Source: Deltaproteobacteria bacterium
GTDB taxonomy: Bacteria; Desulfobacterota; Binatia; Binatales; Binataceae
Assembly (NCBI GenBank): GCA_003135135.1
Contig: PLDK01000024.1
Coordinates: 1 to 52,081, forward strand
Direction: 5' to 3'
DNA length: 52,081 nucleotides
Shown here: positions 9,601 to 17,139 of the stretch, piece by piece
How positions within the stretch are numbered: the stretch's first letter is position 1
Layout of the letters: each line of letters starts with the position of its first letter
Made by a program: the position numbers and the translations under genes
The notes under the pieces: generated by a model
Databases searched by the model: none
What the model was told of the DNA's origin: nothing
What the model saw: the letters and a program-made list of their open reading frames with translations, nothing else

Positions 9601-9796
9601 CCCGATGGCGCTTTCGCTCGGCTCGGGCTCCGAGCAGAATGCCCCGCTGGGGCGTGCTGTGATCGGCGGCCTGATAGCTGCCACAATGATGACGCTGTTC
9701 GTCGTGCCGGCCGTCTATTCGATCTTCGGCCGCGACGTGATCGGAAAAAAAGAGCGCGACGCCGAGATCGAAGCAGTCAACCTGCCGGGCGCATAG
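6611..9796 (+). CDS. RND efflux permease, HAE1-type
   Basis: A 1061-residue inner-membrane transporter of the hydrophobe/amphiphile RND family, driven by the proton gradient. Twelve membrane segments with two large periplasmic loops are expected. TM1 is at about 12-32, followed by MNVDIFPSIDLPVVMV. TM4 carries the proton-relay aspartates in GMLVDDATVEVENIHR (about 396-411). A repeated half begins near FIARRNFSLIFVAIII. In TM10 the motif is VGVANGNLLITFANELREEG; by motif alignment the site of AcrB Lys940 appears to be alanine. It is followed after 9 bp by its adaptor gene. No clear ribosome site precedes the ATG. Substrate unknown. Confidence 0.92.
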   Translation: MWIVRLALRRPLSVAVMALLMLVLGVLSFGLMNVDIFPSIDLPVVMVVWNYPGLSAFDVERRMVLISERAYSTTVNGIEHIESESINGIGLLKVYFQPGADVAGAIAQINAVSETILSNLPRGIQPPQIISYNASNVPVAQLNVYSDVLSTNKLFDYGLNFIRIQLFTIPGFSSPAPLGGVSRAVMVNLDPTALYANGLSAYDVGNALAATNVVIPSGTAKMGNYEYNVDLNMSVPKVSDFNKLPIKYLNGAPVFLADVGPVTDTHQPQTNVVRFNGQQATYLLVVKHADASTLTVVDAVKAKLPEIRATAPKGLNVMLTFDQSQFVRAALQEVVQEALTAALLVAIMVLFFLGSPRSMIIVITSIPLSILTAIVGLKLTGQTINTMTLGGIALAVGMLVDDATVEVENIHRNQALHKPLLVAILDGASQIAGPTFVGTLAICIVFFPVVLLTGVAKFLFTPLALAVVFAMLTSYLLSRTLVPTMARLLLPEDHEENLGTGRWGRIVRAFDARFERVKESYRFALAKFIARRNFSLIFVAIIILSSLAMLLVVGEDFFPSIDAGMMSLHVRMPTGTRIEHTEFMVDKIERSIRSVVPADELQGISDNIGLPLSYDLAFYQTDTIGPQDCDVLIQLKPDHKPTALYQNKIRGLLSRQYPNVTAYFQAADIVSQVLNFGLPAAIDAQINGNDLQSDYDIALRLKDKMSLIPGVSDLRIAEPQDYPTFMVNVDRDKALQLGITQQEVASSMLSTLSGATLLQPNFWLDPKSGVNYTVVAQSPQHLIDSVATLSNIPLSTPPSSTGTQGQAQLLGNLGTISHQWDPAVVAHYTVQRVIDVDAAASGRDLGSVTSAVQREIDSLGKLPAGTHVVIRGQSQAMRDSFRTLGEGLVLAIVLVYLLMVANFQSWLEPFVIMMAVPGALAGVLWMLAITGTTINVESLMGAIMAVGVGVANGNLLITFANELREEGYSPLAAAIEAGRIRFRPIIMTALAMILGMLPMALSLGSGSEQNAPLGRAVIGGLIAATMMTLFVVPAVYSIFGRDVIGKKERDAEIEAVNLPGA

Positions 9797-9805
9797 TAAT
9801 CGTAT

Positions 9806-10951
9806 ATGTCCGAGAAAGAAGACGATCCGAAAAACTTCAGCGTACCCGCCCCCGGGGGATTTTTCTTTGCCGGATGGGTCATCGCCATCATCGTCGCGCT
9901 CGTCGCGACCGCCGGCCTCGTGCTCGTCCGCGAGCTCTGGCTCAAGCGCCAGACGTCGGAACTCGCGAAGCAACAGGAACCCGGTCCGCATGTGCTGGTT
10001 GCCGACGTGTCGCTCGCTCCGCCCACGCGCGATCTGAAACTGCCCGCCACCATTCGCGGCTTCGACGAGACCGATATATACGCAAAAGTCCCCGGCTACC
10101 TGAAGACGATCAAGGTCGACAAGGGTGACCGCATCCACAAGGGACAACTGCTCGCCGTCCTCACGTCGCCCGAACTCGATCAACAGGTCGCCAACGCGCG
10201 CGCCAGCTACAACCTCGCGCTCATCACCGACAAGCGCAACCAGGTCCTCCTGCGCGCAGCCGTCATCGCGCCGCAGCCAGCCGATGAATCCCACGCCGCG
10301 ATGCTGCAAGCCAAAGCTACCCTCGAACAGGACATCGCCAACCAGGCCTACGAGACGATCACGGCGCCTTTCGACGGTATCGTCACCGCGCGCTACATCG
10401 ATCCCGGCCACCTCGTGCCCGCGAACACGACCCCCGGCACACCCGGCGAGGGAGCGATCATCAGTGTCTCCCGGATGGCCCCCCTGCGTGTGTTCACGTA
10501 CGTGCCCCAGAACATCGCGCCGTTCATCAAGAACGGCGACGCAGCTACAATCACGGCCATGGGCTACGCCGGCCAGAAATTCGTCGGCACCATAACGCGC
10601 CATCCCGAAGCGCTCTCCCCCGACACGCGCACGATGCTGGTGGAAGTAGACCTACCCAACGAAAACCAAGCCCTATATCCCGGGATGTACGCAACCGCCG
10701 AATTCACGGTCAAAATGGGCACCGGAGCCCCGATGGTCCCCGATGACGCACTCGTGTTCCGCAACGGCAAGGTCTATGTGCCCGTCGTCCGCAATAACCA
10801 GTTGCGCCTCGCCGAGGTGCGGCTGGGCTACGACAACGGGCAGATGGTCGAGATCATCAGCGGTATCAAGCAGACCGACAAGGTAGCAGTCAACGTAGGC
10901 CAAGCAGCCCGCGACGGCGAAAACGTCCAACCCGTAGCCAACACCAAGTAG
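9806..10951 (+). CDS. RND periplasmic adaptor (membrane fusion) protein
   Basis: A 381-residue HlyD/AcrA-type adaptor linking the permease to an outer-membrane channel. It is anchored by one N-terminal membrane helix (about 16-38) with no lipobox. The lipoyl-like hairpin domain shows DIYAKVPGYLKTIKVDKGDRIHKGQ and AYETITAPFDGIVTARYIDPG. A beta-barrel segment contains MAPLRVFTYVPQNIAPFIK, and a C-terminal domain follows. It starts 9 bp after the permease stop and ends 10 bp before the acetolactate decarboxylase gene, so all three are probably co-transcribed. No TolC-type gene is at this locus; the TolC at 20,524 or one elsewhere may serve it. Confidence 0.9.
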   Translation: MSEKEDDPKNFSVPAPGGFFFAGWVIAIIVALVATAGLVLVRELWLKRQTSELAKQQEPGPHVLVADVSLAPPTRDLKLPATIRGFDETDIYAKVPGYLKTIKVDKGDRIHKGQLLAVLTSPELDQQVANARASYNLALITDKRNQVLLRAAVIAPQPADESHAAMLQAKATLEQDIANQAYETITAPFDGIVTARYIDPGHLVPANTTPGTPGEGAIISVSRMAPLRVFTYVPQNIAPFIKNGDAATITAMGYAGQKFVGTITRHPEALSPDTRTMLVEVDLPNENQALYPGMYATAEFTVKMGTGAPMVPDDALVFRNGKVYVPVVRNNQLRLAEVRLGYDNGQMVEIISGIKQTDKVAVNVGQAARDGENVQPVANTK

Positions 10952-10961
10952 CCTTCTCTCC

Positions 10962-11795
10962 GTGACTCAACACCTAACGCTTCGCGTCCATCTGCCAGCC
11001 GCGCTCGCGCGCCAGCTCGGTGCGCGGCGAAAACAGACCGGACAAAGCCTGTCCGCGATCATCGTGCAGGCGCTCGAGCGGCTACTCGGCGACGAAGACC
11101 AGACCGTATTTCAGACCTCGACCGTAAACGCCCTGATGGAAGGTGCGTCGACCGGGGACATGACGATGGGCGAGCTGAAGACTCACGGCGATTTCGGTCT
11201 GGGCACTTTCGACGGACTCGACGGCGAGATGATCGAGCTCGACGGCAAGGTCTTCCAGGTGCGCTCCGACGGCCACGCGCATCCCGTCGAGGATTCGACG
11301 CGCACGCCATTTGCAACTGTGAGCTTTTTCAAGGCCGACGAGAGCGCGCGGCTCGATCGCCCCTGCGATCAGGCTCAAATGCTTGCGACGGTCGCCACGA
11401 TGCTGCCGTCACAGAACATCTTTCATGCGCTCAGGATCGAAGGGCGCTTCGACTACGTGAAGACTCGCGCAGTCGCCAAACAGGACAAATCAGTCGGCCT
11501 CGAACAGGCTGCGCGCGAAGAACCGGTCTTCGAGTTTCACGACGTCGAAGGAACCATCGTCGGATTCTTCACGCCGGACTACCTGCGCGGTGTCAACGTG
11601 CCCGGCTATCATTTGCATTTCATCACCGCCGACCGCTCGGCCGGCGGCCATATGCTCGATTGCCGGACCGCAGACGTGACGATCAAGATTCATCACACGC
11701 CGGAATTCGAACTCGGCACGCCCGGCACCGAGGAATTCCTCAGAGCCGATCTCTCCCGCGACCACACCGCCGCCATCGCGAAAATCGAACGCTAG
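10962..11795 (+). CDS. alpha-acetolactate decarboxylase with ribbon-helix-helix-like N-terminus
   Basis: The C-terminal part (about 48-270) is acetolactate decarboxylase, which converts 2-acetolactate to acetoin. Seen are MGELKTHGDFGLGTFDGLDG, IFHALRIEGRFDYVKTR and the zinc ligands H217, H219 and H230 in GYHLHF and GGHML. The H-x-H-x10-H spacing equals that of the Bacillus enzyme. Residues 1-45 (LRVHLPAALARQLGARRK, GQSLSAIIVQALERLL) look like a ribbon-helix-helix DNA-binding fold, which the classical enzyme lacks. GTG at 10962 is required to include it; an in-frame GTG near 11061 would remove it but has no ribosome site. The gene follows the efflux adaptor by 10 bp. No acetolactate synthase is nearby. 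Confidence 0.88.
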   Translation: MTQHLTLRVHLPAALARQLGARRKQTGQSLSAIIVQALERLLGDEDQTVFQTSTVNALMEGASTGDMTMGELKTHGDFGLGTFDGLDGEMIELDGKVFQVRSDGHAHPVEDSTRTPFATVSFFKADESARLDRPCDQAQMLATVATMLPSQNIFHALRIEGRFDYVKTRAVAKQDKSVGLEQAAREEPVFEFHDVEGTIVGFFTPDYLRGVNVPGYHLHFITADRSAGGHMLDCRTADVTIKIHHTPEFELGTPGTEEFLRADLSRDHTAAIAKIER

Positions 11796-11836
11796 CGGGA
11801 CAGTATTAAGACCCGTCACCTCCTGCCCGCGCGCGA

Positions 11837-11880
11837 CAACGGAGTGCGGTCTTAACGGTGGGTGCAGGGGTCACCCCTGC
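11837..11880 (-). repeat. 44-nt 3'-end-associated hairpin repeat, copy 1
   Basis: The copy abuts the stop codon of the LOG-family gene (minus strand). It contains the 7-bp hairpin GCAGGGG-TCA-CCCCTGC (11864-11880) followed by CACCCACCGTTAAG read on the minus strand. It is 39 of 44 identical to the copy at 52038-52081. The two stem differences are compensatory (a G-C pair becomes C-G). It may also act as a terminator between the convergent genes, although it has no T tract. Confidence 0.75.
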
Positions 11881-12465
11881 TCACAGCGCGGCGAAATTGC
11901 GATTTTCGTGCGGCCACGGCGGCGCACCGGCGATCGCGTCGAGCACATCCTCGGGGCGTTCGACGAGCGACCACATCGCGCGATGACGCTCGTCCATGAA
12001 ACGCCGCTCGATGCAGCTCTCCAGAAACGCCACGCACTGCGCGTAGAAACCCAAAGTGTTGACCAGCACGATCGGACCGCCGAACAATCCAAGCCGCTTC
12101 CACGTGATCGCTTCGAACAGCTCCTCGAGCGTGCCGCATCCGCCGGGCAACGCGATCACCGCGTCGACATCGTCGATCATCAGGCGCTTGCGCTCGTGCA
12201 GGTCATTTACGATCAGCAACTCGCTCAGTCCGCGATGACCCCATTCGAGGTTGTACATGAAACGCGGCAGGACGCCGATCACGCGGCCGCCTTCGGCAAT
12301 CGCCGCGTCCGCAAGATGCCCCATCGAGCCGACACTGCCGCCGCCATAGACCAACGTCACCTTGTTGCGGGCCAATGCGCGGCCCAGGCGCGCGGCGGCG
12401 TCGTGATAAGCGGGATCGCACTGACGACTCGACGCGCAATAGACGCAAACTCGCTTGATAGCCAT
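11881..12465 (-). CDS. LOG-family phosphoribohydrolase (TIGR00730-like)
   Basis: A 194-residue Rossmann-fold protein of the LOG (lysine-decarboxylase-like) family. Members cleave cytokinin riboside 5'-monophosphates or related nucleoside monophosphates to the base and ribose 5-phosphate. The diagnostic motifs are both present: GGGSVGSMG (41-49) and PGGCGTLEE (107-115). The N-terminus VCVYCASSRQCDPAYHDAA is typical. It is monocistronic on the minus strand. Bacterial LOG proteins are often housekeeping nucleotide-salvage enzymes, so cytokinin production should not be assumed. A fragment of its 5' end is duplicated at 13467-13516. Confidence 0.9.
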   Translation of the reverse strand: MAIKRVCVYCASSRQCDPAYHDAAARLGRALARNKVTLVYGGGSVGSMGHLADAAIAEGGRVIGVLPRFMYNLEWGHRGLSELLIVNDLHERKRLMIDDVDAVIALPGGCGTLEELFEAITWKRLGLFGGPIVLVNTLGFYAQCVAFLESCIERRFMDERHRAMWSLVERPEDVLDAIAGAPPWPHENRNFAAL

Positions 12466-12559
12466 CGCGCGATCGTACCCGAGCGATTCGCGCTCATCCA
12501 GATACCGCGCGATTGCCGTTCCCCGCCATCGGCAGCCCCTTAGGATTGAGCACGCCGAA

Positions 12560-12740
12560 CTGTGCGAGTATCGAGGTCTGATCGTGGACGTACTGCACGT
12601 ACGTCAGTAAAATGACTGCGCACGGGAACAATCGGCGGGCAAAGTGACAGAGCGATCGTTGCGGGGTCTGATTCTGGGGGCGGCGCTCGTCGCGGCTATC
12701 TCAGGCGCCAACGCGATCGTCCGCGCGGCGGGCACGCCGG
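12560..12740 (+). repeat. duplicated leader and signal-peptide segment, copy A
   Basis: This segment covers the upstream region and first 32 codons of the gene at 12644. It matches 13518-13698 with a constant offset of 958 bp and only scattered substitutions; in the coding part 36 of the first 37 bases are shared or identical. A related 50-bp block (12389-12438, inside the LOG gene) matches 13467-13516, so the duplicated unit once ran from the LOG 5' end into this leader. Confidence 0.85.
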
Positions 12741-13429
12741 CCGCGACCATCACAGCCATGCCTACTGCGACGCCGACTTCGACTGCCTCTCCGAATCCCG
12801 TTTTGGCGACGCTGGACGCCAGCCCCAAGTCAATTTCGTTCCCGAGCGAGGTCGTGGGCCATCAGGGCAAGCCGGCGAAGATAACGGTTGTCAACCACGC
12901 TACCGCCGTGCCAGTGAGCTTGTGGCAGCCTGCAGTGAGCAGTGGATTTGTCGTGACCTCGAGCAATTGCCCGGGAGAACTGCAACCCGGCGCCTCCTGT
13001 ACGATCGAAGTCGCATTCGTTCCAACCGCGAAGGGCAAACAACATGGCCTGCTGCAGGTGAACAGCAACGCCGAATTCGGATCGCATACAGTCAAACTGA
13101 AGGGCCGCGGCGTTGCACCGAAGATGAAGGCGCATCCGCAATCGCTAAGCTTCGAGCAAGTGTCAGTTGACACCGTCAGTTCCCCTCAGAGCATGACACT
13201 GGTCAACCTCAGTCCGGCGCCGATCTCATTCGCGACGGCTCCTGCAGCCACTCCGCCATTCAACGTGAGCGCCAGCACCTGCGGCACAATAGCGGCGAAC
13301 GGCGGAAGCTGCATAATCTCCGTCGAGTTCGCTCCGCACGAGCGGGGCAAGTTCGAGGGCACACTCGAACTGCAGGACAATGCGGCCAATAGCCCGCAAC
13401 ACATCAAACTCTTCGGCAGTTCGAAATAG
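12644..13429 (+). CDS. exported protein with two ASH/choice-of-anchor-D-like domains
   Basis: The 261-residue product begins at GTG 12644 with a signal peptide (about 1-29, ending VRAAG). A short Thr/Ala/Pro linker follows, then two Ig-like domains of the ASH/HYDIN (choice-of-anchor D) type at about 62-155 and 158-261. Both show the hallmarks FPSEVVGHQGKPAKITVVNH, NCPGELQPGASCTIEVAF, LSFEQVSVDT and CGTIAANGGSCIISVEF. Paired cysteines suggest disulphides outside the cytoplasm. Its leader is a duplicate of that of the next gene. Function is unknown; surface or envelope binding is a guess from the fold. Confidence 0.75.
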   Translation: MTERSLRGLILGAALVAAISGANAIVRAAGTPAATITAMPTATPTSTASPNPVLATLDASPKSISFPSEVVGHQGKPAKITVVNHATAVPVSLWQPAVSSGFVVTSSNCPGELQPGASCTIEVAFVPTAKGKQHGLLQVNSNAEFGSHTVKLKGRGVAPKMKAHPQSLSFEQVSVDTVSSPQSMTLVNLSPAPISFATAPAATPPFNVSASTCGTIAANGGSCIISVEFAPHERGKFEGTLELQDNAANSPQHIKLFGSSK

Positions 13430-13466
13430 ACAGCGCCACTTCAAGGGTGATTGCCGGGCAGCCTGA

Positions 13467-13516
13467 CGCGCGGCGGCGTCGTGATAAGCGCCGTCGCATT
13501 GACTGCTCGACGCGCA
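13467..13516 (-). pseudogene. duplicated 5' fragment of the LOG-family gene
   Basis: Fifty bases match 12389-12438, which encode about residues 10-26 of the LOG protein. Read on the minus strand they still give a CASS-QCD-AYHDAAAR-like peptide. Start codon and remainder are missing. Relative to the parent copy about 120 bp were lost between this block and the adjacent duplicated leader. Confidence 0.75.
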
Positions 13517-13517
13517 G

Positions 13518-13698
13518 CTGTGCGAGCGTCGACGCCTGAGCATGGACGTACTGCATGTACGTCAGTACAATGCCTGCACACATGAACGACCGGCGGGGAA
13601 AGTGACAGAGCGATCGTTGCGGGGTCTGATTCTGGGGGTGGCGCTCGTCGCAGCTATCTCAGGCGCCAACGTTATCGGCCACGCGGCGGGCACGCCGG
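13518..13698 (+). repeat. duplicated leader and signal-peptide segment, copy B
   Basis: Partner of 12560-12740 at an offset of 958 bp. It carries the same spacing to the GTG start (13602) and an almost identical signal-peptide coding region, then diverges abruptly after the codons for AAGTPG. It supplies the leader of an otherwise unrelated gene. Confidence 0.85.
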
Positions 13699-15629
13699 GG
13701 CAATTGCACTCGGCGCACCGTGGCATTTCCGCGCGTGCGTTGGAACCAGGTTTCACCGGGACACTCCTTTACCGCAATGATAATTTCCGCACCGGGCAAA
13801 ACCTTGCGGAGAGTGTACTGACTCCCTCGACGGTTACCGCGGCGCAATTCGGCCTGCTGTTCACCGACGTGGTCGACGGGCAGATTTATGCGCAGCCGTT
13901 GTACGTGCCAGCGGTGCCGATCCCGAACCAGGGGACGCATAACGTCGTGTACGTCGCGACGGAATTCGACAGCGTGTACGCATTTGACGCGGACACGGCG
14001 GGACCTTGGCTCTGGCGTACAGCCTTCGCCGATCCGGCGAATGGAATCACCCCGGTGCCGTCTTCCGATCTCGGATGCGGCGACCTTACCCCCTGGATTG
14101 GGATTACTGCTACGCCCGTGATCGATCCGGCCACGCAAACCCTCTACGTCATCTCCAAGCTCAAGCTGGGCCCGGATAGTTATCAGCAACAACTTCACGC
14201 GCTTGATATCACGACCGGCCTTGAGCAGGCGAACAGTCCCGTAACGATTGAGGCGACGGTAGCAGGAACCGGAGAGGCCAGCGTTGGCGGGCAAATTTCC
14301 TTCGATCCGCTCTATCACCAGGATCGCCCGGCGCTGACGCTCGCAAACGGCTTGGTTTATCTGAGCTTCGCATCGCATTGCGACATTCAGCCGTACCATG
14401 GATGGATTCTCGGCTATGACGAGACGACGCTGGATCAGGTAGTAGTGTACAACACTACGCCCAACGGCTCCGAAGGCGGCATCTGGCAATCCGGATGCGG
14501 TCCCGGCGTCGATACCAATGGCGATTTGATCGCGATAACCGGTAACGGAACTTTCGAAACTACTACGCCACGAACCGACTATGGCGACAGCTATCTGAGG
14601 CTGACGCCCGGCGGCGGAACATTGTCAGTCAGCAGCTTTTTTACACCGTCCAACCAGCTAATCCTGGATGAGGACGACCTGGACCTGGGCTCGGGTGGCA
14701 ACCTCATGCTGCCTGATCAGACCGACGCGCCAGCTAATCCTCATCTGATGGTCAGCGCCGGCAAGCAAGGCACGCTTTATCTTGTCAATCGCGACGACAT
14801 GGGTGGATTCAATCCTACCGATCAGGTTGTGCAGGAGCTGCCCAAAGCAGTCGGCGGATTGTGGAGCACGCCCGCGTACTGGCGGGGAAGGGTGAAGAGC
14901 CGTCTGCAGAACATGATCTATACGATCGGTGTCTCCGACCAGCCGAAGATGTTCGTCGTCTCCAAGGGACTAATCCAGACGCCGCCCGCATCGATCGCGG
15001 GAGCCTTCACCTTTGGATACCCGGGTGCGTCGCCGGTCATCTCCGCCAATGGCACGACCGGCGGCATCCTGTGGGCGATCGACAGTTCGGCATGGAGTAC
15101 AGGTGGTCCTGCGATTCTCTATGCGTTCGACGCGGCCAACCTGAACACCGAGCTATACGACAGCAACCAGTTCAGCTCGGATGACCCCGGACCGGCAGTG
15201 AAGTTCACCGTTCCGACGGTAGCCAATGGCTCGGTTTATATGGGAACGCAGACCCAACTCGCGGTATTCGGATTGTTACCCAGTACGAGTGCGAATCTGA
15301 CCATCACTCCCGATTCGATCGCATTCGGAGATAAGGTGACAACGGGGACTACCAGTAAGCCCAAGAGGGTAACGATCAAGAATACGAGCAGCAAAAAAAC
15401 AGGTGCGGCGGTGGATATCGAGATGGAGAGCGCGTCGCCGTCGGTGTTCGCAGTGAAGTCGGAATGCAAAAAGACACTCAAGCCCGGCAAGAGCTGCAAG
15501 GCATCGGTGACCTTCAAGCCGACGAACACGACGCCACAAACCGGAAGCTTGATGATTTATGACAACGTGTCCGGCTCGCCACAGTCCGTGGCGCTGTCCG
15601 GAACCGGAATGGCCGCCAAAACGAAATAG
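13602..15629 (+). CDS. exported PQQ-like beta-propeller protein with C-terminal ASH domain
   Basis: GTG at 13602 is chosen because it aligns exactly with the start of the duplicated neighbour; an ATG at 13542 lies in the duplicated non-coding leader. The 675-residue product has a signal peptide (about 1-29), then a long beta-rich region (about 45-580). Repeated blades are suggested by VVYVATEFDSVYAFDADT, TLYVISKLKLG, LVYLSFASHC and NGSVYMGTQTQLAVFG, as in quinoprotein-like propellers. A choice-of-anchor-D/ASH domain follows (about 585-670, with IAFGDKVTTGTTSKPKRVTI and CKKTLKPGKSCKASVTF). No quinone ligand set or catalytic residues can be assigned, so enzymatic activity is not claimed. Confidence 0.78.
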   Translation: MTERSLRGLILGVALVAAISGANVIGHAAGTPGQLHSAHRGISARALEPGFTGTLLYRNDNFRTGQNLAESVLTPSTVTAAQFGLLFTDVVDGQIYAQPLYVPAVPIPNQGTHNVVYVATEFDSVYAFDADTAGPWLWRTAFADPANGITPVPSSDLGCGDLTPWIGITATPVIDPATQTLYVISKLKLGPDSYQQQLHALDITTGLEQANSPVTIEATVAGTGEASVGGQISFDPLYHQDRPALTLANGLVYLSFASHCDIQPYHGWILGYDETTLDQVVVYNTTPNGSEGGIWQSGCGPGVDTNGDLIAITGNGTFETTTPRTDYGDSYLRLTPGGGTLSVSSFFTPSNQLILDEDDLDLGSGGNLMLPDQTDAPANPHLMVSAGKQGTLYLVNRDDMGGFNPTDQVVQELPKAVGGLWSTPAYWRGRVKSRLQNMIYTIGVSDQPKMFVVSKGLIQTPPASIAGAFTFGYPGASPVISANGTTGGILWAIDSSAWSTGGPAILYAFDAANLNTELYDSNQFSSDDPGPAVKFTVPTVANGSVYMGTQTQLAVFGLLPSTSANLTITPDSIAFGDKVTTGTTSKPKRVTIKNTSSKKTGAAVDIEMESASPSVFAVKSECKKTLKPGKSCKASVTFKPTNTTPQTGSLMIYDNVSGSPQSVALSGTGMAAKTK

Positions 15630-15679
15630 AACGGCGGGAAGCCGCTCAGTCCAATCTCACAACCGCGCAAGCATTCGCG

Positions 15680-17014
15680 ATGCAGGCCGCTCCTCCAAAC
15701 AGCTCGTCAGAACAACCGAAAATAGCCCCGTGGATCGCGCGGCCGCGCCGCTATTTGGCTGCGCTGTTTGCGATGCTGATGTCGGCTACGATTTTCGAAG
15801 GCTACGACATCACGATCTTCCATCTGGCGACGCCTGAAATCGCGCGGACCTTTCACCTGGCCGACCCTGCCATCGGCCTGATGGCGACGATCGTGCGGTT
15901 CGGCGGGATGCTGTCGTTCCTGGTGGTAATCCTCGCCGATCGTTACGGCCGAAAGCCGATCATCTCCACGACCGTACTTTGTTACACGATTTTCACTTTG
16001 TTCACGGCGCTTTCGACCGGCGTGAAGTCGTTCGCGATTTTTCAAAGCACCTCGCAGATATTTCTCGCGGCCGAGTTCGGGGTTGCCGTCACGATGATCA
16101 GCGAGGAGTTTCCCGACGCGACACGCGGGCGCGCGATCGCGGCGCTGCACATGGTTGCGTTTCTCGGGGTGACCGCCGCGGCGCTTACCTACGCGATCAT
16201 GGCGGAGTCGCGATGGGGATGGCGCGGTATGTACCTGCTGGGGATCGCGCCGTTGGTGATGGTCGCGTTTTTGCGGCGCGGACTGCGCGAGACCGCGCGC
16301 TTCAATGCGCTCGAGCGGGCGCGGGCTGCAGCCGGCCAGCCGCGTCCCGAATTCTGGACGTCGATTCGCAATTCCCTGGCGCCGTTTGCGGGTCCGTATC
16401 GCTCGCGCCTGCTGGTCATGGCCGGGCTATGGAACTCGATCGGATTGATCGGCGGCCCGACGGTTACCTACTTCAGCCTCTACGCGCGGCGCGATCATCA
16501 TTGGAAGTCGCACCAAGTCGCGGTGGCGATAATTCTCGCCTACGCGATGGGAACGGTCGGCAGCCTCTTGAGCGGATTTCTGATGGACCGGCTGGGACGA
16601 AAGTTTACCACCAGTTTCTTTTACCTGGTGTCGGCGGCCGCAATGTACTTGCTGTTCACCAGCGACAGTTACGGCGCGATCCTTGCGGGGGAAGTCGTCA
16701 CGATGTTTGCGTATCAAGCGGCGCGCACCGCGACCTCGGCGCTCTCGACCGAGTTGTTTCCGACCTCGATTCGAGCAACCGGATATGGTCTGTGCGTGCA
16801 AGTGATTGGGCAGATCTGCTGGATGCTGTCGCCGGTCGTGATCGGGCTGCTCTCGGAGCGGCTCGGCGGTTTGGGCAACGCGGCGTCGCTCTTTGCAGCG
16901 GGCCCGATCCTTGGCGTCGTGATCGTGCTGTGGTTCGTCCCCGAGACTCGTGGCAAGACATTGGAAGAACTCTCGCCGAGCGACGGAGAGACGCCCCCAG
17001 CCGCCGCTGAATAA
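15680..17014 (+). CDS. MFS transporter
   Basis: A 444-residue inner-membrane transporter with about twelve predicted helices. The MFS loop 2-3 signature is ADRYGRKPI (about 93-101), and the equivalent loop in the second half is MDRLGRKFT. TM1 carries MLMSATIFEGYDITIFHLA, the acidic YDI pattern seen in the aromatic-acid/sugar-type MFS groups (AAHS/SHS). The C-terminus ends with PETRGKTLEELSP, usual for that superfamily. The substrate is likely a small organic acid or sugar, but it cannot be fixed from sequence. No ribosome site is obvious before the ATG. Confidence 0.85.
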   Translation: MQAAPPNSSSEQPKIAPWIARPRRYLAALFAMLMSATIFEGYDITIFHLATPEIARTFHLADPAIGLMATIVRFGGMLSFLVVILADRYGRKPIISTTVLCYTIFTLFTALSTGVKSFAIFQSTSQIFLAAEFGVAVTMISEEFPDATRGRAIAALHMVAFLGVTAAALTYAIMAESRWGWRGMYLLGIAPLVMVAFLRRGLRETARFNALERARAAAGQPRPEFWTSIRNSLAPFAGPYRSRLLVMAGLWNSIGLIGGPTVTYFSLYARRDHHWKSHQVAVAIILAYAMGTVGSLLSGFLMDRLGRKFTTSFFYLVSAAAMYLLFTSDSYGAILAGEVVTMFAYQAARTATSALSTELFPTSIRATGYGLCVQVIGQICWMLSPVVIGLLSERLGGLGNAASLFAAGPILGVVIVLWFVPETRGKTLEELSPSDGETPPAAAE

Positions 17015-17139
17015 ATCGATCGCCAATTGCGCCAGCCTGATCGCATCCGTGCACGCCTTTTGAGTGCCGGTTGCGCTTCCGTTCTAAACCGCACTCTGTT
17101 ACGCCTCGCTCATAATGTAATTGCCTGAGGAGAAACGCC

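Noticed and set aside
9005-10603. Long antisense frame over the permease end and adaptor (532 codons)
   Set aside because: Same reason: full overlap with two conserved genes and Asp/Arg/His-rich composition typical of antisense GC-rich frames.
11881-12465. Cytokinin biosynthesis locus based on the LOG gene
   Set aside because: No isopentenyltransferase or related gene is nearby, and bacterial LOG proteins are widespread housekeeping enzymes.
13542-13601. Start of the beta-propeller protein at ATG 13542
   Set aside because: This stretch is duplicated non-coding leader; the GTG at 13602 aligns with the paralogous start and opens the signal peptide.
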